Below, in pieces: positions 7,579 through 16,465 of a stretch of 64,000 nucleotides of DNA. Position 1 is the stretch's first letter. Each line of letters starts with the position of its first letter. The stretch is from Clostridiales bacterium UBA7285 (GTDB lineage: Bacteria > Bacillota > Clostridia > Peptostreptococcales > Anaerovoracaceae), in assembly GCA_002472145.1 (NCBI GenBank), contig DKRJ01000012.1, positions 1-64,000 on the forward strand, given 5' to 3'. The notes beneath the pieces were generated by a model. The model ran no database searches. It was not told where the DNA came from and saw only the letters and a list, made by a program, of their open reading frames with translations. A program made the position numbers and the translations under genes.

Positions 7579-9054
7579 CTATACCCGCGCTTTGTTGTAA
7601 TTCCAGAACGAACGTGAGAACAAAAGCAGGATCGTATATAGTTCGAGGCGCCCGACTATCATGACGAATGCGCAGAAAAGCCGTCCGACAGGTGAGAAGA
7701 TCGAATAGTCGGCGTTCCAGAGCCTTCCGAAGCCTACGCCCGTGCTCGTCAGAAGCGACACAGGAGCCGACAGAGTCGTCTCCATGTCAAAATTTTCCAG
7801 AGATATGAGCCCGGCGGTCATCAGATACACCGCGAGGAACAGAAGCACGTACGTGGAGACGGACGTCGCCTGCTGTGACGATACGGCCTTGCCTCCCGTC
7901 ATGACCGGCTTGACCGAATTAGGGTGTATCCTCTTATACATTCCGCGCTTGGCGATTTTTACGGCTACGGCGACGCGCAGCACCTTGATCCCTCCGCTCG
8001 TCGAGTTCGTGCATCCCCCGATAAGCATCAGGATCAGCAGTATCATCTGACATATCGAAGGCCAGAACGTGACGCGCTCGAGCGGGAATCCGGACGTCGA
8101 CGCGAACGACACGACTCCGGCGAATGCGTCCACGAACGCCCTGACCGGATCTCTGCCGCCGGAGATCATCAGTATCACGCCTATCACAACAGTCGAGAAG
8201 AATATCTCCTTCAGGAAAAGTTTTGATTCGTAATCGCTCGTCGCGTGCTTATATCTCTTCCGCGCGAGATTCGTGTACATGATGACGTTGAAAGAGGCCG
8301 CGAGCGAAAACAGCGCGAGTATTATTTTGATGTACGGCGAGAACGTGTTCGAGAGTTCGTTTCTGTAGTCTATCACGCCGGACGTGCTTATCGACGACAT
8401 CGTGTTTATTGCGCTTTCGAATACCGAGAGCCCACCTATCAGCAGCAGCGCAAATTCCACTATCGATAGTCCCGCATAGATCCTGAAAGTAAGCCAGACC
8501 GTATCCCTCGCGCGAGGCCTCTGCTCCGCTCTGAGCAGATCGCCGAATTCGAGCGAGTTCATGTTGGAATAACGCCGTCCGACGGATCTGAACACGAGAA
8601 GCGCGATGAGTATCACGCCCATCCCTCCGAGCCAGTTCGTAGTGGCGCGCCATAGCACGAGCGATCTCGGCATGCTGTTGATGTTTATTACAGTGGCGCA
8701 GCTCGTCGTCCACGCGGAGACGGATTCGAAGATGCTGTCTATAACGGAGTATCCCCTTCCGGCGCAGGCGTACGGGAAAACGCCCGTGACGATCACGGTG
8801 AGCCAGCACGCGAGCACGAGGAAATAATTGTTCCTGACGTTCATGCGAAGGCGTCTGAACCTGCTCTTTCTGTATCCTATAGCCCCAGCCGGGATGAGTA
8901 CGCACGACATGACCGCGAAGACCTGAGCCATCCTGTACTCGCCTGCCGAATAGGCGTAGATCAGCGAAGGCAGCATCGCAAAGCCCTCGAACAGCATGAC
9001 GGTCGACACTGCCCTTAAGAGCGATTTGAAATTGAAATCCGTGTACTTAGTCAT
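7579..9054 (-). CDS. trkH: TrkH/KtrB-family cation channel subunit, divergent first selectivity loop
   Basis: This 491-aa membrane protein is the third gene of a trkA-trkH-trkH operon and carries the four pore-loop repeats of the TrkH/Ktr/HKT superfamily, plus the WLGGMGVILIALLVF segment after the first loop. Loops 2-4 keep glycine (SISTSGVI, FASTSGF, LTSTGVGFG). Loop 1 reads SAWTTSCAT where the neighbouring paralogue has SGFSTTGAS, so the filter glycine is replaced by C119 (or S118 if a gap is allowed). In this superfamily the four loop glycines line the K+ filter, and a non-glycine residue in loop 1 of plant HKT1 is linked to Na+ selectivity. Altered selectivity here is inference. It begins 12 bases after its paralogue. 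Confidence 0.85.
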   Translation of the reverse strand: MTKYTDFNFKSLLRAVSTVMLFEGFAMLPSLIYAYSAGEYRMAQVFAVMSCVLIPAGAIGYRKSRFRRLRMNVRNNYFLVLACWLTVIVTGVFPYACAGRGYSVIDSIFESVSAWTTSCATVININSMPRSLVLWRATTNWLGGMGVILIALLVFRSVGRRYSNMNSLEFGDLLRAEQRPRARDTVWLTFRIYAGLSIVEFALLLIGGLSVFESAINTMSSISTSGVIDYRNELSNTFSPYIKIILALFSLAASFNVIMYTNLARKRYKHATSDYESKLFLKEIFFSTVVIGVILMISGGRDPVRAFVDAFAGVVSFASTSGFPLERVTFWPSICQMILLILMLIGGCTNSTSGGIKVLRVAVAVKIAKRGMYKRIHPNSVKPVMTGGKAVSSQQATSVSTYVLLFLAVYLMTAGLISLENFDMETTLSAPVSLLTSTGVGFGRLWNADYSIFSPVGRLFCAFVMIVGRLELYTILLLFSRSFWNYNKARV

Positions 9055-9066
9055 ATATCTCCACCG

Positions 9067-10545
9067 TCACGCTTTGTTGCTGTTCCAGAAATGCCGCGAG
9101 AAGACCATGAAGAACGTGAACAGTTCGAGTCGTCCGGCTATCATCATGAGAGCCAGCACGAGCGTCGAAAAGTTCGAGAATCCGGCGAAATTCATCGTCG
9201 GTCCCACAGCGTTCAGGCCCGGGCCTACGTTTCCGAGGCACGTGAGAGCCGCCGTGAAGTTGGTCACTATATCGTATCCGTCTACCGAGATCAGCAGCGC
9301 TCCGCCGAAGAGCACCACCAGATAGAAGAAAATGTAGTTCACTATATTTGTCACTACCCCCTGCGGTACGGACCTGTGGTTCACGCTGACCGTCAGCACG
9401 CGGTTCGGATGCAGCTTCATGAAAAATCCGCGCTTGACGTATTTGATCGCCGTGTAGACCCTGATCATCTTCAGTCCGCCGCCGGTCGAGCCGGAGCAGG
9501 CGCCCGTGATCATCACGAATATTATCAGCATCTTGCAGAACGCCGGCCACACGTCAAAGTCCGTCGTGCAGTATCCCGTAGTCGTGATCACCGAACATAT
9601 CTGGAAAAATCCGTCGCGTATGGCCTTTGACACGCTCGAATACCCGCCCTGGACCATCAGATCGGCCGCTGTCGCAAACGAAAACGCGATGATGATCCCG
9701 AGGTACAGTTTGACCTCCGCGTCGTCAAAGAACTCTCTGATCCTCTTTTTCGGGATCAGGAAGTACAGGTTGAAATTGATCCCGCAGATCACCATGAATA
9801 CGATGATTACCCACTGGATGTACGGGCTCGTGAAATGGCCGACGCTGTCGGAATACGATGAAAATCCGCCAGTTCCCACCGTACCGAACGTGTGGATCAA
9901 AGCGTCGTAAAGGCTCATCCCGCCTATCTTCAGGAAGATGATCTCGGCCACGGTGATCGCTATGTACAGCCTGTAGAGGTTCTGGGCCGTATCTGAGAAG
10001 TGCGCCGTCAGTTTCGTCAAAGTAGGTCCCGGCGTCTCCGCGCTCGCGACGATCTGCCCTCCGATCCCTATCGAAGGAAGGAGTGCGGTCGCAAAGACTA
10101 TGATGCCCATTCCGCCGAGCCAGTGGGTGAAGGAGCGCCAGAACAAAACAGAACGCGGGTACGACTCGAGGTTCGACATCACAGACGCGCCCGTCGTCGA
10201 GAAGCCGGAGCAGATCTCAAAAAACGCGTTGACCGGATTCGGTATGGCCCCGGTCAGGACCATCGGCACAGCCCCGATCACCGAGCACATGAGCCAGGCG
10301 ATCGTCACTATCAGATACCCGTCGCGCTGTTTCGTGCGCAGTCCGGTAGGGCTGAACGTCTTCATCAAAACAAGCCCCGTCAGGAAGCAGGGCACCATCG
10401 TCGCGGTGAAACACAGAGCTTCGTGTTTCTCGCCGTAGATGAGCGCAACGATCACGGTCGGCACGAAGGCCAGGCCGAGAACGATGAACAGAACGCCCAT
10501 CATCCTTATTAACGAATGGTAGTTGAATGATTTAGATGAAGCCAA
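9067..10545 (-). CDS. trkH: TrkH potassium uptake subunit
   Basis: The 492-aa membrane protein has four pore loops with the glycine kept in each: CSGFSTTGAS, GTVGTGGFS, ITTTGYCT and TCLGNVGPG. The conserved SFTHWLGGMGIIVFATALLP segment follows loop 1, and CSGSTGGGLKMIRV follows loop 3. It forms the ion-conducting pore of the Trk system, gated by the cytoplasmic RCK protein TrkA encoded just upstream. The start is a TTG at 10545 with AAAGGTG six bases before it. It lies 20 bases after trkA and 12 bases before the second trkH, so all three are likely one transcript. Confidence 0.92.
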   Translation of the reverse strand: MASSKSFNYHSLIRMMGVLFIVLGLAFVPTVIVALIYGEKHEALCFTATMVPCFLTGLVLMKTFSPTGLRTKQRDGYLIVTIAWLMCSVIGAVPMVLTGAIPNPVNAFFEICSGFSTTGASVMSNLESYPRSVLFWRSFTHWLGGMGIIVFATALLPSIGIGGQIVASAETPGPTLTKLTAHFSDTAQNLYRLYIAITVAEIIFLKIGGMSLYDALIHTFGTVGTGGFSSYSDSVGHFTSPYIQWVIIVFMVICGINFNLYFLIPKKRIREFFDDAEVKLYLGIIIAFSFATAADLMVQGGYSSVSKAIRDGFFQICSVITTTGYCTTDFDVWPAFCKMLIIFVMITGACSGSTGGGLKMIRVYTAIKYVKRGFFMKLHPNRVLTVSVNHRSVPQGVVTNIVNYIFFYLVVLFGGALLISVDGYDIVTNFTAALTCLGNVGPGLNAVGPTMNFAGFSNFSTLVLALMMIAGRLELFTFFMVFSRHFWNSNKA

Positions 10546-10565
10546 ATTTTACACCTTTAGAAGAA

Positions 10566-11918
10566 TTATTTTTTAGTCATCAGTTTGTCGAGGTCGGCGA
10601 TGTCGCGCAGCAGGCTGAAGATCAGCACTCTGTCGTTTTCTTTGATGCGGGTGCCGCCGTTCGGGATGATGACTTCGCCGCCGCGGTAGATTGCCGCCAC
10701 GAGCAGGCCCGAAGGAAGGTCGAGGTCGTTCAGCGTGCCTGTGGTCATCATCATGCCGCTCTCGGCTATGACTTCGATGATCTCGGCCTGCCCCTGCACG
10801 AGGAGCGAGGAGACGACCCTCTGACCGCCCTGGATGATGTTGAATATCTGGACCGCCGTTATATCGAGCGGGTTCAGGATGATGTCCACGCCCATGTGCT
10901 CGATCAGGCTCAGGTAGTTCTCGCGGCTGACCTTAGATATCACGTCAGGGATGCCCCTCTGCTTGGCTGTGAGCGCCAGGAGGAGGTTTTGTTCGTCAAA
11001 GCCCGTCGCCGTGACGAAAGCGTCCATGTCGTCGAGGTTCTCCTCTTCCAGCATGCCGATGTCGGTTCCGTCGCCGCAGAGTATCATGACGTTGCTGATC
11101 CTCGTGGACAGATACTGGCAGCGTGCCTTGCTGCGCTCGACGAGTTTGACCTGCGCGCCGAAATCGGCAAGTTTTTCGGCCAGATAGTATCCTGTCTTTC
11201 CGCCGCCTATGATCATCACGTTCTTCAGGTCGGTGTACTTGCCCTTGACGTGGACTTCTTTGTTAAGCTTCGTTATCTCGCTCTTCTCGCCCACGACGTA
11301 GAGAGAGTCGCCTTCCTTGATCTCGTCCTGACCGTGAGGAATGATGACCTTGCCGTTGCGGGAGATCGCAGTCACGAGCATCGAAGGGAGGACTTTCTTT
11401 ACCTCAGGCATTTTCAGGCCGATGAGTTCTTTTTTCATCGAGGCCTTGAACTCTATGAGCGAGATGCTGCCGGTGGTGAAGATGCCGTTGCTGAGCGTGT
11501 ATTTTTCCGAAAGGTATTTGAATATCTCGGACGTTATCGCGAAATCCGGGTTGACCAGGAAGTCTATGTCAAAGGCGGTCCTGATGAAGTCGAAATTCCT
11601 CATGTACTCAGGATCGCGGACTCTGGCGATCACCTTCCTGGCTCCGAGGAGTTTCACGAACTGGCCGATGACCATGTTCGTCTCGTCGCTTCCAGTCGAA
11701 ACGAGGACGTAGTCGCAAGTGTCTATGCCTATCGTCCTTAAAACTCCTATGTCCCTGGCGTCCTCGTTTATCGTGAGGACGTCGAATTGCTGCGAAAGAC
11801 GGTCGAGAAGCTCCGCGTTAACGTCTACGAGCGTTATGGAATAGTCGCCGCCCACGAGAGATTCGCAGACCTTGGTCCCAAGCTTTCCGACGCCGATTAT
11901 CGCTATGTTCATGCTCAT
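10566..11918 (-). CDS. trkA: TrkA, RCK regulatory subunit of Trk potassium uptake
   Basis: The 450-aa cytoplasmic protein has two tandem RCK units, the usual TrkA layout. Each starts with a Rossmann motif (IAIIGVGKLGTKV near residue 4; VMIIGGGKTGYYLAEKL near residue 234) for NAD(H) or nucleotide binding, and each ends in a TrkA-C domain (SLYVVGEKSEI; RVLIFSLLRDI). It assembles below TrkH and couples nucleotide state to pore gating. The ATG at 11918 has GGGTGA upstream; a second ATG two codons later is possible. One TrkA appears to serve two TrkH pores here. Confidence 0.93.
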   Translation of the reverse strand: MSMNIAIIGVGKLGTKVCESLVGGDYSITLVDVNAELLDRLSQQFDVLTINEDARDIGVLRTIGIDTCDYVLVSTGSDETNMVIGQFVKLLGARKVIARVRDPEYMRNFDFIRTAFDIDFLVNPDFAITSEIFKYLSEKYTLSNGIFTTGSISLIEFKASMKKELIGLKMPEVKKVLPSMLVTAISRNGKVIIPHGQDEIKEGDSLYVVGEKSEITKLNKEVHVKGKYTDLKNVMIIGGGKTGYYLAEKLADFGAQVKLVERSKARCQYLSTRISNVMILCGDGTDIGMLEEENLDDMDAFVTATGFDEQNLLLALTAKQRGIPDVISKVSRENYLSLIEHMGVDIILNPLDITAVQIFNIIQGGQRVVSSLLVQGQAEIIEVIAESGMMMTTGTLNDLDLPSGLLVAAIYRGGEVIIPNGGTRIKENDRVLIFSLLRDIADLDKLMTKK

Positions 11919-11940
11919 GCTGTTTCACCCGAATTATTTT

Positions 11941-11983
11941 TTGTAATAATAAATATACGCCGGCAGAAGGATGTCCTGCCGGC
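11941..11983 (-). terminator. Probable terminator of metK
   Basis: GCCGGCAG (11959-11966) pairs with CTGCCGGC (11976-11983) around a nine-base loop. Reading on the minus strand, it is followed by an AT-rich stretch without a pure T-run, so termination may be partial and some metK transcripts could enter trkA. Confidence 0.65.
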
Positions 11984-12026
11984 TTCTATTTTACTTTAAA
12001 ACTTGCTATTTGTTAAGTTAAGCCTG

Positions 12027-13208
12027 CTATTTTAGTTCGGCGCGGAGCTCGTCGGCCTTGTCGGTGTGCTCCCAAGGGAGATCGACGTCGGTGCGTCCGA
12101 AGTGGCCGTAAGCAGCAGTCTGCCTGTAGATAGGTCTCCTGAGGTCGAGGTCCCTGATGATGGCGGCCGGCCTGAAGTCGAAGTGCTTCTCTACGATCTC
12201 GGCGATCCTGTCGTCGGAGAGTTTTCCGGTCCCGAAAGTGTCGACCATGATCGATACAGGCTTAGCCACGCCGATCGCGTACGCGAGCTGGATCTCGCAC
12301 TTGTCCGCAAGTCCCGCCGCGACTACGTTCTTGGCTGCGTATCTGGCAGCGTAGGATGCCGAACGGTCGACCTTTGTAGGGTCTTTGCCGGAGAAGGCGC
12401 CGCCGCCGTGGCGTGCGTATCCGCCGTAGGTGTCTACGATGATCTTGCGTCCGGTGAGTCCGGAGTCTCCCGCAGGTCCGCCGATGACGAATCGTCCGGT
12501 AGGATTGACGTAATATTTCGTGTTCTCGTCGAGCAGTTCCGCAGGGATGACGGCTTTGATGACGTGCTCGATTATATCCTTCCTGATCTGTTCCTGTGTG
12601 ACGTCCGGGTCGTGCTGCGTGGAGACGACTACCGTGTCGATCCTCTTTACCTTATCGTCGTCATACTCGACAGTGACCTGTGTCTTTCCGTCCGGGCGGA
12701 GGTATTTAAGAGTTCCGTTCTTCCTGACCTCGGTGAGCTTAAGCGCGAGTTTATGCGCCATCTCTATCGGCATAGGCATGAGTTCAGGCGTCTCATTGCA
12801 GGCGTATCCGAACATCATCCCCTGGTCTCCCGCGCCTACTTCCTCGATTGCGTCGTTCAGCGTCCCGTCCTTATACTCGAGGGCTTTATCGACTCCCATG
12901 GCGATGTCGCTGGACTGCTCGTCGATCGCGGTGAGCACCGCGCAAGTGTTTCCGTCAAAACCGTACGCGCTTCTGTCGTAGCCGATGTCCGTGATGACGT
13001 TTCTGGCGATCTTATTGATGTTTACGTACGCTTTCGTGCTGATCTCGCCCATGACCATGGTGTAGCCCGTCATGGCTGTCGTCTCGCACGCTACTCTGCT
13101 GTAGGGATCCTGTTCGAGCAGCGCGTCCAGTATCGCGTCAGAGATCTGGTCGCACATCTTATCAGGATGTCCTTCGGTCACCGACTCGGATGTGAATAAC
13201 TTTTTCAT
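12027..13208 (-). CDS. metK: S-adenosylmethionine synthetase
   Basis: The 393-aa cytoplasmic enzyme makes SAM from methionine and ATP. Full-length features: FTSESVTEGHPDKMCDQISDA at the N-terminus with the catalytic His and Asp, GAGDQGMMFGYA, the glycine-rich GGGAFSGKDPTKVDRSA loop with active-site lysine, and a DLPWE motif near the C-terminus. The ATG at 13208 is preceded by AAAGGAG. A SAM-I riboswitch with an attached terminator lies in the leader, so expression should fall when SAM is plentiful. It is transcribed as a single gene ahead of trkA. Confidence 0.97.
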   Translation of the reverse strand: MKKLFTSESVTEGHPDKMCDQISDAILDALLEQDPYSRVACETTAMTGYTMVMGEISTKAYVNINKIARNVITDIGYDRSAYGFDGNTCAVLTAIDEQSSDIAMGVDKALEYKDGTLNDAIEEVGAGDQGMMFGYACNETPELMPMPIEMAHKLALKLTEVRKNGTLKYLRPDGKTQVTVEYDDDKVKRIDTVVVSTQHDPDVTQEQIRKDIIEHVIKAVIPAELLDENTKYYVNPTGRFVIGGPAGDSGLTGRKIIVDTYGGYARHGGGAFSGKDPTKVDRSASYAARYAAKNVVAAGLADKCEIQLAYAIGVAKPVSIMVDTFGTGKLSDDRIAEIVEKHFDFRPAAIIRDLDLRRPIYRQTAAYGHFGRTDVDLPWEHTDKADELRAELK

Positions 13209-13253
13209 TTTATTGCTCCTTTCTGTGCTTTGGCAGTTATCCCTATCATTCTC

Positions 13254-13286
13254 AAAAAAGAAAGCCTTTTCTTTCGCGGAAAAGGC
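13254..13286 (-). terminator. Riboswitch-controlled terminator ahead of metK
   Basis: On the minus strand GCCTTTT (13286-13280) pairs with AAAAGGC (13270-13264), followed by a T-rich run at 13263-13254. It lies between the aptamer and the metK ribosome binding site, as expected for the expression platform of an S-box. Confidence 0.9.
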
Positions 13287-13303
13287 CTCGATTTACTCAT
13301 CAG

Positions 13304-13427
13304 TCCTCATCTTTCAGAAAGGTCACCAAAAACCTTCTGTAGGACGTGGCACCTTTTGGCGCTTCAGACGCGTACACAGGTTGCCGGGCATCGCAGGGCC
13401 TATTCCCTCAGCCGCTCTTGATAAGGA
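13304..13427 (-). ncRNA. SAM-I (S-box) riboswitch aptamer
   Basis: The minus strand shows the S-box core: TTATCAAGAG, then GGCTGAGGGAATAGGCCC, then GATGCCCGGCAACC. Helix P1 pairs TCCTTATC (13427-13420) with GATGAGGA (13311-13304), with one G-U pair. SAM binding would stabilise P1 and favour the downstream terminator, lowering metK expression. Confidence 0.96.
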
Positions 13428-13436
13428 TACGTATAG

Positions 13437-13465
13437 ATATTATACTATAGTAAGTACGATGTCAA
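13437..13465 (-). promoter_or_regulatory. metK promoter
   Basis: Minus-strand -35 TTGACA (13465-13460) and -10 TAATAT with a 17-base spacer, or TATAAT (13444-13439) with a 15-base spacer. It lies directly upstream of the riboswitch. Confidence 0.75.
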
Positions 13466-13574
13466 ACGTATTCGGGGTGCGAAACCGCTGAAATTCGGGA
13501 AAATCTCTACACTTTGCCCGATATGTAAAGATAAATTCACGCGACGTTTTTCAGACTGCGGAGGGAAAGAAAAA

Positions 13575-14783
13575 ATGGACAAAGACACACCTGACTTCAC
13601 GGTCATAAGCGGAGGCGCTTCCGACGACAGGGGCCCCGCGGCCGGAAAATATCTCCGCAGCGAGGCGACCATGACGCGCCTGACGGGTGCCTTCGGCATC
13701 CACATCACGCGGCGGACAGCCAGATACGATACACATCAGTTTTTTTTCATCGATGTCGAAAAGAACGGCTTTGACGACTACGGGGAGTTCAGGCTCGACC
13801 GGAACCACGGTTCCCTCTCCGACGTCGTCCGCGAGATGAAGCAGCTTCGTTTCGGGGCTCTGGGCGGCAAGTGGCGCCCGATCACCAAAGGCGACGCCGA
13901 GCGTCTCATAGCCGACGCCGCACTGTTCAACAAGGAGCACGGTCTGGAACTCCCTCCCGGGGAGGACCGGTATCGCTGCTATATAGACGAAGCCCCGGAG
14001 TACAGTCCCGAACAGCGTCTCGCACTCATGCGGAAGATATGCGTCCAGCCGCGATGCGACTCGGAAGCGATCAACTACTACCTGATGCGCTGTTGCGGAA
14101 TGGACCGCGAAGGCGCGGAATTCCTCTGGAACGGGGATGATTTCACGGACGTGGTGAAAGCCGGCGTCCCTTCGTTATTTGCCAAAAATACCATCACAGC
14201 GGCGGGAAAAGGGCACTACCGCTGCGAATCGCTCATTCATGCGGATGACGACTTTTATGATCTTGTCACCGAAATAGTATGCAGCGAAAAGCGCGTCTCC
14301 TCCGCCAGGAGGATATCGTTCCTCCCCATCTCCGCATGGGAAGCGTCTCTTCAGCTGAAGCGCGACGAATACGTCGTAGTCGCCGAAAGCGACTGCGACC
14401 CGGAGGATCTCTATGACGAGATACATACCTGCTATCTCTGCGTGGCGGACTATGAGCATGAAGCAGGCACTCTGTACCTTCTGTTCAATGACAATAACGA
14501 CAACGTGATGTCGCCCGAATACAGGCCCGATGACGACGCATACTGCCGCATAGCGGTGCTCGACTCCGGTGAGATCCTGATATCCGGCCCGTATCCTGGT
14601 GAAACGTCGGCAGTCGCCGCGGAACTGGAGGACCTGATAACGTACGAACTGGGAGGCAGTTATTCCACCATAGAAAACTACTGCTTCAGCAGCCCGATGC
14701 TGGCGCGGTTCCTCGACAGCGGATATCCCAGCTTCATGGAATTTCTGTATTATCTGGAGCAGGACCCGGGACACGATAGTTGA
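13575..14783 (+). CDS. Hypothetical protein, 402 aa
   Basis: I do not recognise this protein. It has no signal peptide or transmembrane segment and looks cytoplasmic and acidic, with many Asp/Glu runs (ESDCDPEDLYDE, DNNDNVMSPEYRPDDD). It holds about ten cysteines, including a CC pair (YLMRCCGMD), but no clear metal-binding spacing. The middle part (RISFLPISAWEASLQLKRDEYVVVAE) alternates predicted strand and helix. GGAGGGA lies ten bases before the ATG, supporting the start. Codon use looks like the neighbours. It stands alone: the riboswitch-controlled metK is divergent on the left, and an AT-rich gap with DnaA-like boxes follows. No function is proposed. Confidence 0.75.
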   Translation: MDKDTPDFTVISGGASDDRGPAAGKYLRSEATMTRLTGAFGIHITRRTARYDTHQFFFIDVEKNGFDDYGEFRLDRNHGSLSDVVREMKQLRFGALGGKWRPITKGDAERLIADAALFNKEHGLELPPGEDRYRCYIDEAPEYSPEQRLALMRKICVQPRCDSEAINYYLMRCCGMDREGAEFLWNGDDFTDVVKAGVPSLFAKNTITAAGKGHYRCESLIHADDDFYDLVTEIVCSEKRVSSARRISFLPISAWEASLQLKRDEYVVVAESDCDPEDLYDEIHTCYLCVADYEHEAGTLYLLFNDNNDNVMSPEYRPDDDAYCRIAVLDSGEILISGPYPGETSAVAAELEDLITYELGGSYSTIENYCFSSPMLARFLDSGYPSFMEFLYYLEQDPGHDS

Positions 14784-15110
14784 GTACAGGGCAATCAGAG
14801 GAATTAGGAAAAAGAAGATAAAAAAATATAATAAAAAAGTAAACGGTCTGTAAAAGATTACGTCAACCTCTGTTCGTTTTTTTATCTTTTTCTTTTCAAC
14901 AGCGCGAAAGCACACCATTTGAGAGCAGGCGCCACTTATCCACATGAATCTGAAAAATCGTATACGATTTTTTCAAAAGATATATGTGGAAAACTGTTTT
15001 TCCCCTATCGCCAGTACTTCAACGATTAACGAGGCCGACTTTTTTGTCAATACATAGTTATCCACAGATTTTTGCGGTGAAAAATAATTGTTTTGTTCTT
15101 CAGGTAAAAA
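14784..15110. other. AT-rich intergenic region with DnaA-box-like sites and a 20-bp palindrome
   Basis: This 327-base gap holds two perfect TTATCCACA boxes on the plus strand (14936-14944 and 15058-15066) and a TTTTCCACA variant on the minus strand (14993-14985). A perfect 20-bp palindrome at 14953-14972 (centre CGTATACG) lies between the first two, which face each other. At 14808-14898 there is also a long imperfect inverted repeat of A-rich and T-rich tracts that may end transcription of the 402-aa gene. The sites match the consensus bound by the initiator DnaA; no dnaA, dnaN or rpmH gene is nearby. Confidence 0.6.
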
Positions 15111-16439
15111 ATGGAAGCGATTGGAAAAATGATTGAAAAAACGATCAAAGAATACGCCGAAAATGTATATCGCACTGTCACGACCGCCGAGGTCACTGAA
15201 CTTTCAAAGGATAAAAAAGGATACGTGACGGTAGCCGCGGACAGGACCATATTCCACCCCCTGCAGGGCGGTCAGAGCGCCGATACAGGCTATATAGAGC
15301 CTTTAGACTCGCTCCGGGCCGGCGGAGCGGATCCGGCTGGCGTGAGAGACAGCACTGAAACGGTATCGGCCGGACAGCCTCGCGCGCTGCGCTATGAGGT
15401 CACAGCCGTCGCCGAGAGAGACGGCGTCGTCGTCCACACGCTTTCGGTAAAGGACGCTCCTGCGCTTTCCGCTGGAACGCGGATCAGGATGACCATCGAC
15501 TGGGATCACAGATTCGACAACATGCAGCGACACTGCGGGGAGCACATTTTATCCGGCGCGCTGCACAGGCTCTACGGAGGCGTCAATCACGGGTTCCACA
15601 TGGGCGAGGACTGCATGACGATCGACATCAGCCTCGAAGATGACCCCGAATATTCGGGCAGGCCCCTGACGTTCGAGATGGTCGAGGCCGCGGAGTACGA
15701 AGCGAACAAAGTGATCTGGCGCGACGAGCCGGTATCCGTCACATTTTTCCCGACTCACGACGAGGCTTTGAAAATGCCCCTTCGCAAAGAACTGACTATC
15801 GACAGGGACATTACCGTGGTCACGGTCGGCGATCTCTCCGATCCGTCCGACTGCGTCGCCTGCTGCGGCACGCATCCGTCTTCGGCAGGTCAGGTGGGTC
15901 TGATCAAAGTCTTCCGCGTTATGTATAACAAAGGAATGTACCGCATCTTCTTCGAGGCCGGCCAAAGGGCATATCTCGCATGCCGCGACGACTACGATAC
16001 TCTCATGCACATAGCGCAGGACCTCTCCGCTGGGCGTCAGGACGCCGCTCAGAAATACGACGCTCAGAAAGCAAAGAACTCTGATGCCCGCGAGCGCCTT
16101 TTCAACATAGTGGGAATGATAAAGAAAAAAGAGACCGGCGAACTCGCGGAGGCTCTCGCATCCGGCACACCGGTCATAAGATATTACGATCTGCTGAAGC
16201 CGGATGAAATATCCGACATAGGCCTTTCTTTGCTCGGGAAGATTCCTTCGCTTCTCGTGCTCATCACTTCGTCCGAAAACACCGTCCTGCTGTTTTCCGA
16301 TACCGCGGACTGCGGAATGATCGTGAAGCAGTACGCCCCGTTGAACGGCGGAAAGGGCGGCGGAAAAAAGGATTTTGCCCGCGCCGTGTTCCCGTCTTCC
16401 GCGGAAGCGAAGGCCTTCGCGGGATCCCTCGCGGAATAG
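15111..16439 (+). CDS. Long AlaX-type alanyl-tRNA editing protein with C-Ala (DHHA1) domain
   Basis: The 442-aa protein resembles the editing and C-terminal parts of alanyl-tRNA synthetase without the aminoacylation core, as in long AlaX proteins that hydrolyse mischarged Ser-tRNA(Ala) or Gly-tRNA(Ala). The N-terminal part has the AlaRS-like FHPLQGGQSADTG motif. The zinc site is visible as QRHCGEHILSGAL (HxxxH) and CCGTHPSS (CxxxH). A linker near residues 310-345 is helical, and the end (GGKGGGKKDFARA) matches the Gly-rich C-Ala/DHHA1 domain. An extra insert near residues 64-90 is Ala/Gly-rich. ATG 15111 and ATG 15129 are both possible starts; neither has a strong ribosome binding site. Confidence 0.88.
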   Translation: MEAIGKMIEKTIKEYAENVYRTVTTAEVTELSKDKKGYVTVAADRTIFHPLQGGQSADTGYIEPLDSLRAGGADPAGVRDSTETVSAGQPRALRYEVTAVAERDGVVVHTLSVKDAPALSAGTRIRMTIDWDHRFDNMQRHCGEHILSGALHRLYGGVNHGFHMGEDCMTIDISLEDDPEYSGRPLTFEMVEAAEYEANKVIWRDEPVSVTFFPTHDEALKMPLRKELTIDRDITVVTVGDLSDPSDCVACCGTHPSSAGQVGLIKVFRVMYNKGMYRIFFEAGQRAYLACRDDYDTLMHIAQDLSAGRQDAAQKYDAQKAKNSDARERLFNIVGMIKKKETGELAEALASGTPVIRYYDLLKPDEISDIGLSLLGKIPSLLVLITSSENTVLLFSDTADCGMIVKQYAPLNGGKGGGKKDFARAVFPSSAEAKAFAGSLAE

Positions 16440-16465
16440 ATCAGGCAGATCGATCTTTCCGAAAC

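Noticed and set aside
10536..11741. 401-codon plus-strand open frame opposite trkA
   Set aside because: Antisense shadow of trkA with no recognisable motif or ribosome binding site of its own context.
14784..15110. Chromosomal replication origin (oriC)
   Set aside because: DnaA boxes and AT-richness fit, but dnaA, dnaN, rpmH and gyrase genes are absent and the 47 kb of genes on the right are transcribed toward the site, opposite to the pattern at an origin.
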